Position numbers and translations under genes: made by a program
The notes under the pieces: model-generated
Database searches by the model: none
What the model saw: the letters and a program-made list of their open reading frames with translations, nothing else
Told to the model about the DNA's origin: nothing
Shown: positions 9,313 through 18,300 of the stretch, piece by piece
Position numbering within the stretch: position 1 is the first letter of the stretch
Layout: every line of letters starts with the position of its first letter
From: Actinomycetes bacterium
GTDB taxonomy: Bacteria; Actinomycetota; Acidimicrobiia; Acidimicrobiales; JAJZXF01
Reading direction: 5' to 3'
NCBI GenBank assembly: GCA_021802485.1
Contig: JAJZXF010000018.1
Span: forward strand, 1 to 38,171
Length of the DNA stretch: 38,171 nt

Positions 9313-10753
9313 CTCGTTCAGCCCCAAGCTTGCCTGCGACCGCACTCAAGAGAACTTTCTGGACCCCCTCAACAGGAGCACGACGGATCATCTCGTCAAA
9401 GAAGCCGAGAACGATAAGCCGCTCCGCGGCCTCGGGGGGAACTCCCCGAGACTCGAGATAGTAACGCTGGTTCTCATCGATCGGTCCTATCGCGGATGCA
9501 TGGCTGCACTGCACGTCGTTGTCCTGAATATCAAGGTTCGGCACGGAATCTGCCCGTGCAGTCTTCGAAAGCACGAGGTTTCGGTTCGTCTGGAATGCCC
9601 TGGTGCCAGCCGCCCCGTGGCGCACCCGTATCAAACCGCTGTACACCGAGTGCGCCCGATCCGCGACTGAACCGACAAAGACGAGGTCGCTTGTCGTGCG
9701 CCGCGCAGCGTGTTCTTGAAGCGTCCTGAAGTCATGGGTCTGGTCTCCTGTGCCAACATACGCGGCGAGGTGCTGGCTGGAAGAACCCTCGCCAGCAAGG
9801 ACGGAGTCCGAGCGCAGGCGAGCATGTGCTCCGCCAATGGATGCCGAGAACGCCACGAGGTTCGCGTCCTGGCCAGCACTACTCGCTTGATACCCAAACT
9901 GAGTGGTTCCCTTTCCGAGGAGCTGCAAGAACACGTAATCAAGCGCGGCTCCATCGCCCAGGTCCAACTGCGTAACAGGGCAAACCAGAGCGCTTACATC
10001 ATCCGGTGATGCCATGATCTCAACCACCTGGGTACGTGCCCCACTGTGGACCCGTATGATGGTGCGTGGAAAGCTCGCTGACCCCTCGGCGTCGATCCAG
10101 TTGACAATCACGATCGGTGTTCCCTCACCACTCCCATGATCCGGTGCCTCGACCGCGCTCCCAGAGAACCGCAGACTCTCGGAGCCCCCAACCCGAAGCC
10201 CGTACGTCAATGTCACTGTTGAGGGCGTGGCATCCACGACAACCGGATCGATGAAGAATGCTTGGTTCAGGCACACAAACGCATCACGGACCTCCACCGC
10301 TGGCCCAAGAACAGCAGAGGCCTCCGCTGTGCGAGAAGCGTCGAGAGTTCCAGACGTTCCTGCGTCGGGGGCCTGAGCTGGGACATCATTGCTCACGTGG
10401 CTCCCGCCAGGACGATTCGGGCGCGCCTCTACGGCGACGACCTCTCCGTTCCGCACGACAATCAGCGCTAAGCGGGGACCGATCTGATCGAGAATGCCCG
10501 ACAGATGGGCCGGCAGGAGCCCTTCCGCCCGCTCAGCGACCGGACGGCGCTTCGAGGATTGCAATTGCCTCGTAGGCAACGCGGGTGAGAAAGCCTCTAA
10601 GTCTAGCGAGCCTATTCCGCTGTAGCGCCAGGTCTCCTCCGAATCGGATGGGAGCCCGATCTCATCAAAGAGCTCGACGGCGCGCTTGCGACGCTGGACC
10701 AGCCAACCAGGGCCAGCAAGCTTGCCCGCATGCTCAGCAGTGAACGCACTCAG
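9305..10753 (-). CDS. sufD: SufD, Fe-S cluster assembly scaffold subunit (5' end uncertain)
   Basis: The start reads AGPGWLVQRRKRAVELFDEI...EETWRYSGIGSLDLEAF, the typical SufD N-terminus. The C-terminal beta-helix holds VLSKTARADSVPNLDIQDNDVQCSHASAIGPID and YLESRGVPPEAAERLIVLGFF, the diagnostic SufB/D end with the Cys-His of the SufD interface. ATG/GTG/TTG in frame appears only at 10579, inside the conserved region. Upstream the similarity continues to about 10753, where a CTG follows GAGG (10762-10765) with 8-nt spacing. Either the gene uses CTG or its start was lost when the region to the right was rearranged. sufB, normally directly upstream, is absent. Minor length variation: ~482 residues from CTG, long for SufD, with several low-similarity loops. 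Confidence 0.88.
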   Translation of the reverse strand: MSAFTAEHAGKLAGPGWLVQRRKRAVELFDEIGLPSDSEETWRYSGIGSLDLEAFSPALPTRQLQSSKRRPVAERAEGLLPAHLSGILDQIGPRLALIVVRNGEVVAVEARPNRPGGSHVSNDVPAQAPDAGTSGTLDASRTAEASAVLGPAVEVRDAFVCLNQAFFIDPVVVDATPSTVTLTYGLRVGGSESLRFSGSAVEAPDHGSGEGTPIVIVNWIDAEGSASFPRTIIRVHSGARTQVVEIMASPDDVSALVCPVTQLDLGDGAALDYVFLQLLGKGTTQFGYQASSAGQDANLVAFSASIGGAHARLRSDSVLAGEGSSSQHLAAYVGTGDQTHDFRTLQEHAARRTTSDLVFVGSVADRAHSVYSGLIRVRHGAAGTRAFQTNRNLVLSKTARADSVPNLDIQDNDVQCSHASAIGPIDENQRYYLESRGVPPEAAERLIVLGFFDEMIRRAPVEGVQKVLLSAVAGKLGAERDE

Positions 10754-11112
10754 TGTGATTACCTCGTATCCAAGACTCGTCCGAATATCAGCACAACCAG
10801 CCAGCGGGGCCTAGAGACCCAGGAACCGCCAGGCGAACGCACAAGTGTTGTCCCCTCGCACAACACCACAGGAACGCCCGCAAGAAGGCAACCTGCCCTA
10901 AGTCCAGCTCAGCACCACGAGAGTGAAGCTGGAGCCAGTGGGCACCCGTCAGACGTTTAGCGTTCAACCATACTTTATCCAAAAACACTCCGGGAAACTC
11001 GGCCCTTCAGTGCCGAGATGGATCAGCGCTCGGGCCGTAGGCCCGATTTGCGTAGTTTCGCATCGATCCGGGTGCGAGAGTATTCTTTGCCGTCGAACGT
11101 CTGTATGCCATA
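10754..11112. other. Region upstream of sufD: no gene recognised; IS debris begins
   Basis: A minus-strand frame here (10788-10988) does not look like SufB or any family I know. The stretch contains one partial type-A right-end hairpin (listed separately). I see no promoter I would defend. The sufB gene or a suf repressor would be expected here and neither is visible. Confidence 0.5.
10990..11017 (+). repeat. Partial type-A TnpB right-end hairpin, copy A4
   Basis: The plus strand reads CCGGGAAACTCGGCCC then TTCAGTGCCGAG, nearly identical to the hairpin part of copy A1 on its own strand (GGAAACTCGGCCCTTCAGGG). The upstream CGTCATGCC block and the terminal TTCAC are not conserved, so this is a fragment, in opposite orientation to the other copies. 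Confidence 0.45.
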
Positions 11113-11631
11113 ATGGGATCAATGGCGCAAACCGTCCGTAAGCCATCGAGGAATCATCTGCATTCTCATCGCAAAGAACTTCGGGGACGCACGGGGAACA
11201 GATACCGCGCATACCCGACGAATGAGCAACGCATGCTCATCAAGCGCTTCGGCGGCAGTTGCCGGTTCGTGAAGAACTTAGGCAAGCAGCAGCGAGGCTT
11301 TGTCTGGAAACACCGCAGGCACAATGTCTCCTACGCCGCACAGGGCAGGGAACTCCTCGCACTTCGCAACGACCCTGAGTACGGTGCCTGGTTGCACGAG
11401 GTCTGAGCCCAGGTTCTCCAACAGGCACTTGTCGATCCGAACAGGGCATATCAGAACTTCTTCGACGGCCATGCTGGCTACCCTGACTGGACTCGGTACT
11501 CAGGCTGGTACTCGTTTCGCGTGCCTCAGCATGTGAAGGTCCGTGTGCTGTCTCGGCGCTGGGCCGAGGTGAGGATACAAGGACTTGGCTGGATGAAGAT
11601 TCGATATCACCGTCCAATTCGAGGTACTGAG
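11113..11631 (+). pseudogene. tnpB N-terminal half with in-frame stop, interrupted by another element
   Basis: Translation gives a TnpB-like N-terminus: a basic leader, then RYRAYPTNEQRMLIKRFGGS, CRFVKNLGKQQRGFVWKHRR and LRNDPEYGAWLHEV. A TGA at 11404-11406 breaks the frame. The same frame continues with AQVLQQALVDPNRAYQNFFD, YPDWTRYSGWYSFRVPQHVK and WAEVRIQGLGWMKIRYHRPI, all characteristic of the TnpB wedge/barrel region. Similarity ends abruptly at 11632, exactly where the type-B right end begins, so a second element seems to have landed inside this gene. The RuvC half is missing. The protein is not functional. Confidence 0.7.
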
Positions 11632-11665
11632 TTGAAGCCTCCCGGCCCTCAAGGGCCAGGATTCC
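11632..11665 (-). repeat. Type-B IS right end with GC hairpin, copy B1
   Basis: The minus strand reads GGAATCCTGGCCCTTGAGGG, then CCGGGAGGCTTCAA. The same CTGGCCC/GGGCC stem followed by GGAGGCTTCAA occurs in the hairpin at 14835-14878 (there read on the minus strand). GGCTTCAA at the boundary of a GC hairpin is what an IS200/IS605-type right end looks like. It truncates the plus-strand tnpB half at 11631. Confidence 0.5.
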
Positions 11666-12015
11666 GTGTCGACGCCCTGTCTCCTACCGATACTGCTTGG
11701 TAGGCCGTAGGGAGCGCCTGGTTCCCGAGGCATGTTGTTCATGCCGCCACCGATGTAGCTGTGGTGGCGTGGACCGGTACCGGAATGCCGCCGAACACCT
11801 CTGTCGCACCACGACTGCGCCGTTTTTGACGGGCTGTGATGCGCGCCGCTGATCGTCGCGAACGACAACCCCGGCCTCGGTGCTTGGTACTGCTCGACCT
11901 CGGCATCCCTCCGGCTTCTTGGAGGTGAGGTGCGAACACCGGCCACATGGACGCGGCTCCCTCTAAGTCGAGCATGCTCTTGTTGATACCAGAAGATCCC
12001 ACAGTGAGCAAGCAA
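11666..12015 (-). pseudogene. Degraded tnpB C-terminus belonging to the type-B right end
   Basis: On the minus strand, GSSGINKSMLDLEG and FAPHLQEAGG (12011 down to ~11910) match the TnpB segment before the zinc finger. A frame-shifted stretch ending in HSYIGGGMN / VHATTATSVAA sits where the family has the HADxNAAxNI RuvC-III block. The two frames alternate, implying several indels. It continues directly into right end B1. No intact cysteine pairs of the zinc finger remain. Confidence 0.45.
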
Positions 12016-12058
12016 GACGCGTCGCCACCGTTTACCAGCCCAGTCCGATGTTCGCTAT

Positions 12059-12082
12059 CCCGGCCTGAAGGGCCAAGTTTGC
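12059..12082 (-). repeat. Partial type-A right-end hairpin, copy A5
   Basis: The minus strand reads CAAACTTGGCCCTTCAGGCC, close to the hairpin of copy A1 (GGAAACTCGGCCCTTCAGGG). The conserved block upstream and the TTCAC end are missing. It is probably another decayed end of the same element family. Confidence 0.35.
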
Positions 12083-12640
12083 GCTCACAAACAACGAGAT
12101 CAACCTCAAGCCGCCTTGCCTCTGCTGCGACGACAGAACGATCACCTACCTCCTGGAGAGCCGATCGACTCGATCTCGGTCAGACGTCCCAGTTCCGAGG
12201 CTCTGGGCCTCGTAAGTTCGGACCAACCGAGACTTCATACACCACTCGTTGGGACTCGACCCTCGAACCGCAAAGCGCGCTGGTCCCCCGCTGTCTCCTG
12301 GTAGTGCTCGTGCTCTTGGATGACCGCGACTTCCCTCACAGGCACTCGCGGCCCTTCCCGAGCTGACATGCGATCTGTCTCAGCGGCTCCTCGAGGTCTT
12401 CAGCACTGAAGGACTCGCCTGGCATGCTGGTGCCTGCGCAGGTCCTTCGCCGGGTTGACCGGCAGTCATGTCCGATCCGTTGCAAGAACCCAGTGGAATC
12501 CGCTGCGAATGTCGGGCGATTTGCAGGTCTCGCACATCACGAAGCCGGAAAACGAATTGCATCTTCACGCTTCTGCCCGCAAACAGCTACCGTGGGCGGA
12601 GCGACTTGGTGCCCAGTAACCTCGAGGCACGCTAGAAACA
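12083..12640. other. Non-coding or decayed stretch upstream of ddl
   Basis: Open frames exist on both strands, but none gives a protein I can recognise, and they differ in character from the neighbouring genes. It is most likely more transposon debris. A minus-strand piece near 12490-12545 has a cysteine pair (CETCKSPD) reminiscent of a zinc ribbon, too little to name. Confidence 0.4.
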
Positions 12641-12666
12641 ACAAGTTACAAGGAGACCCCAACACT

Positions 12667-13794
12667 TTGACCGCCACATTCAGCGAGACCGCCGTCATTT
12701 TCGGAGGCCCGTCGCCAGAGCATGACGTGAGCATCTTGACTGGCCTCCAGGCAGCTAGGGCCCTAATGGACTCACCCGGCGCATCTCAGGCGATTCATCC
12801 GATCTACTGGACTAAGTCAGGTGACTGGTTCGAGGTGAAGCCGGATTCTGAAGCAGCGAGCTTCATTGATGGCCTACCTCGGAATGCAAAACCCCTAGAG
12901 CTTGTGGTTGGCGGCGGAGGCTTCCGAACCAAGGCAAGCGGCTTGGCAAAAAGACGTCCCCTGGAGATAACGACGGTTGTTAATTGCTGCCACGGTGGCC
13001 CGGGCGAGGACGGGAGCCTGCAAGCCACGCTCGACCTCGCGAAGATCCGATACACGGGACCCACGGTTGCGAGCGCGGCCATTTGCATGGACAAGATCTC
13101 TTCCGCTGCCATCATCGCCGCAGAAAATATCCCAGCTCTTCCGCGCCGCCTCCTCACCACCACATCTTGCGACCCCGGCTTCCCTGGGCCTTACATCCTA
13201 AAGCCACGCTTTGGCGGATCTTCGATCGGCATCGACGTGGTCACTGACCTTGCTACCGCTGTCGCGCGACTCTCGACGAACCCGCACCTTCGTAACGGCG
13301 CGGTCATCGAGCCGTACCGTCCCGACCTGTACGACCTCCAAATCGGCGTACGGTCCTGGCCTGAGCTCCAGCTCTCGACCATCGAACGACCGCTCAGAAC
13401 TAGAGCTGGTTCCGAGATCCTGGGTTACGCAGACAAGTACGTGGGAGATGAAGGCATGGTAAGTGCCCCCCGCGAGCTTCCTGCGAAGATACCCGATGAA
13501 GTTGCGCAGCGTATCAGGGATGCCGCAAAGCAAGTAGCGACCGCTATGAGCATAAGGGGCATCGCACGCATCGACTTCCTTTCCGACGGAGATCAGGTTC
13601 TGCTGAACGAGGTGAATACGATCCCAGGATCCCTGGCAAGACATCTTTGGACAGAGCCCGAGATCGGTTTCAAGGATCTTCTAACCGACATGATCGACGA
13701 AGCATCAGCGCGACCTGCCGCTTCCTTCACCACCGTTGGAGCCGATGGAAGTGTTCTCCGGGGAGCAGGGGCAATAGCAAGCAAGTTGGCCTAG
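12667..13794 (+). CDS. ddl: D-alanine--D-alanine ligase-like ATP-grasp enzyme
   Basis: A 375-residue ATP-grasp protein. The start FGGPSPEHDVSILTG (12-26) is the Ddl substrate-binding N-terminus; CCHGGPGEDGSLQATLDLA and YTGPTVASAAICMDK follow, then PYILKPRFGGSSIGI in the ATP-grasp lid and LLNEVNTIPGS (~312-322), the metal-binding end. The omega-loop region holds GYADKYVG (~253), with the Tyr-x-x-Lys-Tyr pattern of D-Ala-D-Ala ligases and not that of D-Ala-D-Lac (VanA-type) enzymes. It joins two D-alanines for peptidoglycan in the cytosol. The TTG start at 12667 follows AGGAG (12651-12655) by 11 nt; the open frame back to 12424 has no Ddl similarity. The gene stands alone, so a tailoring role on another D-amino-acid substrate is possible. 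Confidence 0.88.
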   Translation: MTATFSETAVIFGGPSPEHDVSILTGLQAARALMDSPGASQAIHPIYWTKSGDWFEVKPDSEAASFIDGLPRNAKPLELVVGGGGFRTKASGLAKRRPLEITTVVNCCHGGPGEDGSLQATLDLAKIRYTGPTVASAAICMDKISSAAIIAAENIPALPRRLLTTTSCDPGFPGPYILKPRFGGSSIGIDVVTDLATAVARLSTNPHLRNGAVIEPYRPDLYDLQIGVRSWPELQLSTIERPLRTRAGSEILGYADKYVGDEGMVSAPRELPAKIPDEVAQRIRDAAKQVATAMSIRGIARIDFLSDGDQVLLNEVNTIPGSLARHLWTEPEIGFKDLLTDMIDEASARPAASFTTVGADGSVLRGAGAIASKLA

Positions 13795-14051
13795 CGAGCG
13801 GCGCTAACGGATTCCGGCATAGCCCACCTGGGTCCCCCACCATCGGAAATGTGCACGGGCACTCCCATCGGATCGCAGGAGTCGGTGATCTCTGTCGGCT
13901 CGGTGAGGATTACCGTGGTACCTGCGCTCGCATCCGCATCGATGATTTGCGAGGCAAGCTGACCAGCGTTGTGAATTGCGGTAGCAACTGCACTCGCGGG
14001 CGGGCCCAGCACGGCTGTATTATAGCTGTCTTGCACCGACTTGCGAGGCAA
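13791..14051 (-). CDS. Small hypothetical protein, convergent with ddl
   Basis: An 86-residue frame from TTG 14051 whose stop overlaps the ddl stop. It has an Ala-rich N-terminal half (AVLGPPASAVATAIHNAG) and an acidic, Thr/Pro-rich second half ending HISDGGGPRWAMPE. The composition looks protein-like and no plus-strand gene competes, but I recognise no domain. The frame is open a little further upstream (to ~14084) without a usual start, so it may also be the remains of a longer gene. Confidence 0.35.
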   Translation of the reverse strand: MPRKSVQDSYNTAVLGPPASAVATAIHNAGQLASQIIDADASAGTTVILTEPTEITDSCDPMGVPVHISDGGGPRWAMPESVSAAR

Positions 14052-14190
14052 GCGGCCATTGACGATTACGAGCGCGAGTGCCTATTGCGACCGTGGTTTG
14101 CCCAAAGCCTTGAACTCGTTGTTTGTGTTTCATGAGTACAACCGAGACAGTCCAACAGCTACGGCCAGCATGCTAGTACGCTCGTTGGCA

Positions 14191-14811
14191 ATGCGGTTCC
14201 ACGGGCCAATCCTGAACGAAGGCGAATCGATGGTCCTCGAGCTCAGACCGCACTGGTCTGTACTCGCGGCCCCTGTGGCGTCGTTCGTCGCAGCCATCGC
14301 GATCAGCATCACCGTAATAGTGGTTTTTCCTTCCGCTCCGTTCGAAATTGCATACGTGCTGCTTGCGCTGGTGGCAATCGCACTTACATGGCTCGTTATT
14401 CGCTATGTGAAAAGGGAGACAACCAGGTTCATCGTCTCATCTGCACGCATCCTTCAAAGCTCCGGCGTGCTGACAAGACGAGGCCAAGAAATCCCACTCG
14501 ACCGGCTCAACGACGTCTCATACCGCCAAGGCTTCCTCGGCCGCCTCATCGGTGTCGGTGATCTCGTGCTCGTCACGGGCGGTGAAGGCGACCGTATGGT
14601 ATTCCATAAGATCTGGCGTCCAGCCCTCACCCAGCAGATGATTGCCGGGGAAATTGCGCACCTACGCACACGGAACCTTGACAGGACTGCGGGGAAAGCC
14701 CCACTATCCATCCCGGAACAGATCGAGAAGCTAGACGAACTCTACCGAAGAGGCGTGCTCACGCAGGCCGAGTTCGAAGCGAAAAAGACAGATCTCCTCG
14801 GACGAATGTGA
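14191..14811 (+). CDS. Membrane protein with bacterial PH domain and SHOCT tail
   Basis: A 206-residue protein. Two membrane segments (~22-47 and 51-72) precede a YdbS/bPH2-type domain (~75-145; VSSARILQSSGVLTRRGQE, IPLDRLNDVSYRQG, LVLVTGGEGDRMVFHKI). It ends with a SHOCT motif (~171-206: IPEQIEKLDELYRRGVLTQ), a short oligomerisation module common in actinobacteria. Such proteins are usually stress-linked membrane components of unknown biochemical role. ATG 14170 and ATG 14191 are both possible; the conserved part starts at the latter. It lies alone between ddl and IS debris. Confidence 0.75.
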   Translation: MRFHGPILNEGESMVLELRPHWSVLAAPVASFVAAIAISITVIVVFPSAPFEIAYVLLALVAIALTWLVIRYVKRETTRFIVSSARILQSSGVLTRRGQEIPLDRLNDVSYRQGFLGRLIGVGDLVLVTGGEGDRMVFHKIWRPALTQQMIAGEIAHLRTRNLDRTAGKAPLSIPEQIEKLDELYRRGVLTQAEFEAKKTDLLGRM

Positions 14812-14834
14812 ACAGGCAAGGCGCATTATGGGTT

Positions 14835-14878
14835 GGTTTGAAGCCTCCTGGCCCTTTAGGGCCGGCAGGCATCAAACC
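14835..14878 (-). repeat. Long imperfect palindrome, type-B IS right end (B2) or terminator
   Basis: Two 20-nt arms, GGTTTGAAGCCTCCTGGCCC and GGGCCGGCAGGCATCAAACC, pair with only three mismatches around a TTTA loop. The minus strand contains CTAAAGGGCCAGGAGGCTTC followed by AAACC, matching type-B end B1 (GGCCCTTGAGGGCCGGGAGG then CTTCAA). It may be a solo transposon end. It lies 24 nt past the SHOCT gene stop and could also stop transcription, although no T-run follows. Confidence 0.5.
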
Positions 14879-15343
14879 AATTAATGGGGTGTAACAGTTC
14901 CTCGGGTGGATGCGCACTTGTCTTATCCGCGGCCTTGACGCCTCCCTTACGGAAAGGGGGTTGAGTCCGCAATTGAGATCATTCCGCTCAGCCTCTGTGC
15001 ACGGGCTCCAATGGATGCAACTGCCGGCTCCCGCTACCAGGAGGCTCACTCGTCCACCCCGGTCATGAGGACGCACCTGTTGCAGGTTGCCTATCCTTTC
15101 CAGCCGCAATTAGAGATCGTACATCCCGTAGCTATCTGAAGTAGCAGTAGCAGCGGACACCATCCGCGACGCCATGGACTTCACGGCCCGGTGATAGCGT
15201 ATCGTAAAGAGGTTTCCCCCAGCCTCTAGGGCGTTGGGCGCTACGATGATTATTGATTGCTCATTCCACATGTGAGGCAACACGGCTAGTGCGCCGTACG
15301 GCCACACAGCCAGCGGTTTCCCTGCGCCAGCCAGTGGGAGGAC
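14879..15343. other. Intergenic stretch before the PKS operon
   Basis: The minus-strand reading next to the palindrome looks like the proline/glycine-rich tail of a tnpB, but no domain remains. From ~15110 to 15343 I see no convincing gene. The operon promoter is expected here; I could not identify a convincing -35/-10 pair. Confidence 0.4.
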
Positions 15344-18300
15344 TTGTGGGACCAATATCTTGCGACCCAGGAAGGAGATCTGCAGACTTTGCGGATGGAC
15401 GAACGCGACCTCGTAATTGGGGTTACACCCTTTGGCTACTGCGACACTCGCCTTACCCTCGCGCTCATTCACTCCGGTGCTCTAGCGGTGCTCGATCTCG
15501 GGAAGAACCCCGACGCGTCGCGCTCCGCGATCTCTGAGATATGTGCACACACATCTCAACCCTTTGGCGTACGCGTGACCAGACGCTCTGGCCTCGCTCC
15601 CCAGTCAGTCCCCTCTCAGGTTGATACGGTCATCGTCGAACAGCCATCGCTTGCTGGCGACTGGCGCGGCAGGCGGGTGCTGGTCGAGATAACCTCGGTG
15701 GACGAAGCCCGATCCGCTGCGGCCCGTGGAGCCTCCGGTATCATCGCAAAGGGCTCCGAAAGCGGCGGGAGGATCGGCCAGGCGACTACCTTCGTGCTAC
15801 TCCAGCAGCTTGTGGATCAGGTCCCACTCCCCGTATGGGCAATGGGAGGAATTGGACTCCACACGGCCAGTGCCTGCCTCGTCGGTGGCGCCAGCGGGGT
15901 CGTAATCGACTCCCAGCTTGCCTTGGTCCAAGAGTCGTCTCTACCACCAGACGTGAAGTCGGCCATCTCGGCTATGGACGGCGCGGAGACCACCATGCTT
16001 GCTGGATATCGCGTCTACACCCGGCCCGACCTCCCGGTCGCGCGAATGGATCGCTCGATTGACCCATCCGGCGTTTCATCACGCCTCGGAGGCTCAAGCC
16101 TTCAAGAGCTCATCGCAGTCGGCCAGGAAGGTGCCTTCGCCGCGGATCTTGCCAAGCGATTCAAGACCGCAGGTGGAGTAGTGCAGGCGCTCAGGCGTTC
16201 GATCACGAGCCATATGTCGTCTGCTGTAGCGCTGCGCCCCCTCGCTCCGGGCTCCTCTTTCGCAGCAGATCACGGTATCCGCTACCCGATTGCACAAGGC
16301 CCGATGACGCGGGTCAGCGACCGAGCGGACTTCGCAGCTGCAGTTGCTAGCGCTGGGGCACTCCCGTTCCTCGCACTCGCGCTCATGAACGCGAAGGATG
16401 TCCGCACGCTGCTGGAAGAGACCGCGGAAAAACTCGCTGGTCGCCCTTGGGGTGTGGGGATTCTCGGCTTCGTTCCCCAAGAGATTCGCTCAAGCCAATT
16501 GCAGGTTGTGCACGACATCCGCCCGCCAGTGGCTCTTATCGCTGGTGGCCGCCCCTCTCAGGCCCGGCCCCTCGAGGACGCGGGCATCATCACATACCTG
16601 CATGTCCCATCACCAGGACTTCTGGACAGGTTCTTGAAAGACGGAGCAACTCACTTCGTCTTTGAGGGCAGAGAGTGTGGAGGCCATGTCGGGCCGCGCT
16701 CAAGCTTTGCTCTGTGGGAAAGCCAGATCGAGCGCCTGCTGGCCAGTGGATCGGCCAGCAAGGCCAGCGTCCTCTTCGCGGGTGGGATTCACGACGCGAG
16801 ATCCGCAGCTATGGTCTCCGCACTGGCAGCACCCCTCGCAGAGGCTGGCGCACGGGTTGGGGTGCTCATGGGAACTGCCTACCTGTTTACCGAGGAGGCC
16901 GTGAGCACGGGAGCCATCCTCCCCGGATTCCAGCAGGCCGCTATCTCGTGCAAGCAGACGCAACTACTCGAGACGTCTCCAGGACATGTGACCCGTTGCG
17001 CCCAATCGCCTTATGTCAACAAATTCACCGAGGAAAAGAACCGGCTGACATCGTCTGGGGCAACCCCTGAGGAGACCTGGGCAGCGCTCGAATCGTTGAA
17101 CCTCGGTCGGCTCCGGCTAGCAAGCAAGGGGCTGCGCCGCGACGGGGACGACCTAGTCAGCGTCGCGCCCAGTGAGCAACGCTCTGAGGGGATGTACATG
17201 ATCGGTGACGCTGCGACCTTGCGCCGCAGCGTCACCACAGCTTCAAAGCTGCACGAGGACGTGAGCTCTCGAAGCGCAGAGATCCTCGAGGCGGTCAGCA
17301 TCCCGGCACCGCCAACGCTGCACGGCGACGACGCTAAGCAACCAGCTGCCAAGAGCACGCCGGTCGCTATCGTTGGGATGGCATCCATCTTCCCAGGGGC
17401 ACGCGACCTTGACGAACTTTGGTCGAATTTGGTTGCTGGTGTCGACTCGATCACGGAGGTGCCTGCTGAACGGTGGAATGTCGACGCCTACTACGACCCG
17501 CAGGCCACCACCACCGGAGCCGGGAGCCGCACCCCGAGCAAGTGGGGAGGCTTCCTGCCTGCGGTCTTCTTCGATCCACTCCGCTACGGCATACCTCCCC
17601 GCTCCCTCGGCTCCATCGAGCCAGCACAACTTCTGAGCCTCGAGGTGGCCGCCCGGGCACTCGCAGACGCTGGTTACGCAGACCGGGAGATCGATCGCGA
17701 GAACACATCTGTCATATTTGGAGCCGAAGCCGGAACCGACCTTGCAAGCGCATATGGCTTCCGCGCCCTGTTGCCCGAGTATCTCGGCTCAGTGCCCGAC
17801 TGGTTGGACGAAACCCTGCCGAAGGTAACCGAGGACTCCTTCCCAGGCGTGCTCACGAACGTCATCTCAGGGAGGATAGCCAACCGGCTTGACTTCGCAG
17901 GATCGAACTACACCGTTGACGCCGCGTGCGCCTCGTCGCTTGCAGCAGTTGACCTAGCGTGCAAGGAACTCGCGAGCGGACACAGCAGCGTCGTGCTCTG
18001 CGGCGGGGCCGACCTCCACAACAGCATCAACGACTTCCTCCTATTCTCTGGAGTTCACGCGCTCTCCCCTACCGGTCGGTGCCGAAGCTTTGACTCTTCT
18101 GCAGACGGAATTGCCCTGGGGGAAGGGATCGCGTGCGTGGTGCTCAAACGGCTCAGCGACGCAACTCGCGACGGTGATCGGATATACGCGGTTATTGATG
18201 GCGTCGGCAGCTCGAGCGACGGCCGCAGCCTCAGCCTCACCGCACCCCGGAAAGAGGGTCAGAGGCTCGCGCTGGAAAGGGCCTACGAACGCTCCGGCAT

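Noticed and set aside
12424-12666. Upstream extension of the ddl frame to an earlier ATG
   Set aside because: The extra 81 residues have no Ddl similarity and lie in debris; TTG 12667 has an AGGAG site and starts exactly at the conserved fold.
12667-13794. VanA-type D-Ala-D-Lac resistance ligase
   Set aside because: The omega-loop region keeps the Tyr-x-x-Lys-Tyr pattern of D-Ala-D-Ala enzymes, and there is no vanH/vanX-like neighbour.
15110-15472. Minus-strand 120-residue frame overlapping the start of the PKS operon
   Set aside because: It overlaps the conserved NMO-like start of the megasynthase and has no recognisable domain; the part outside the overlap is too short to defend.
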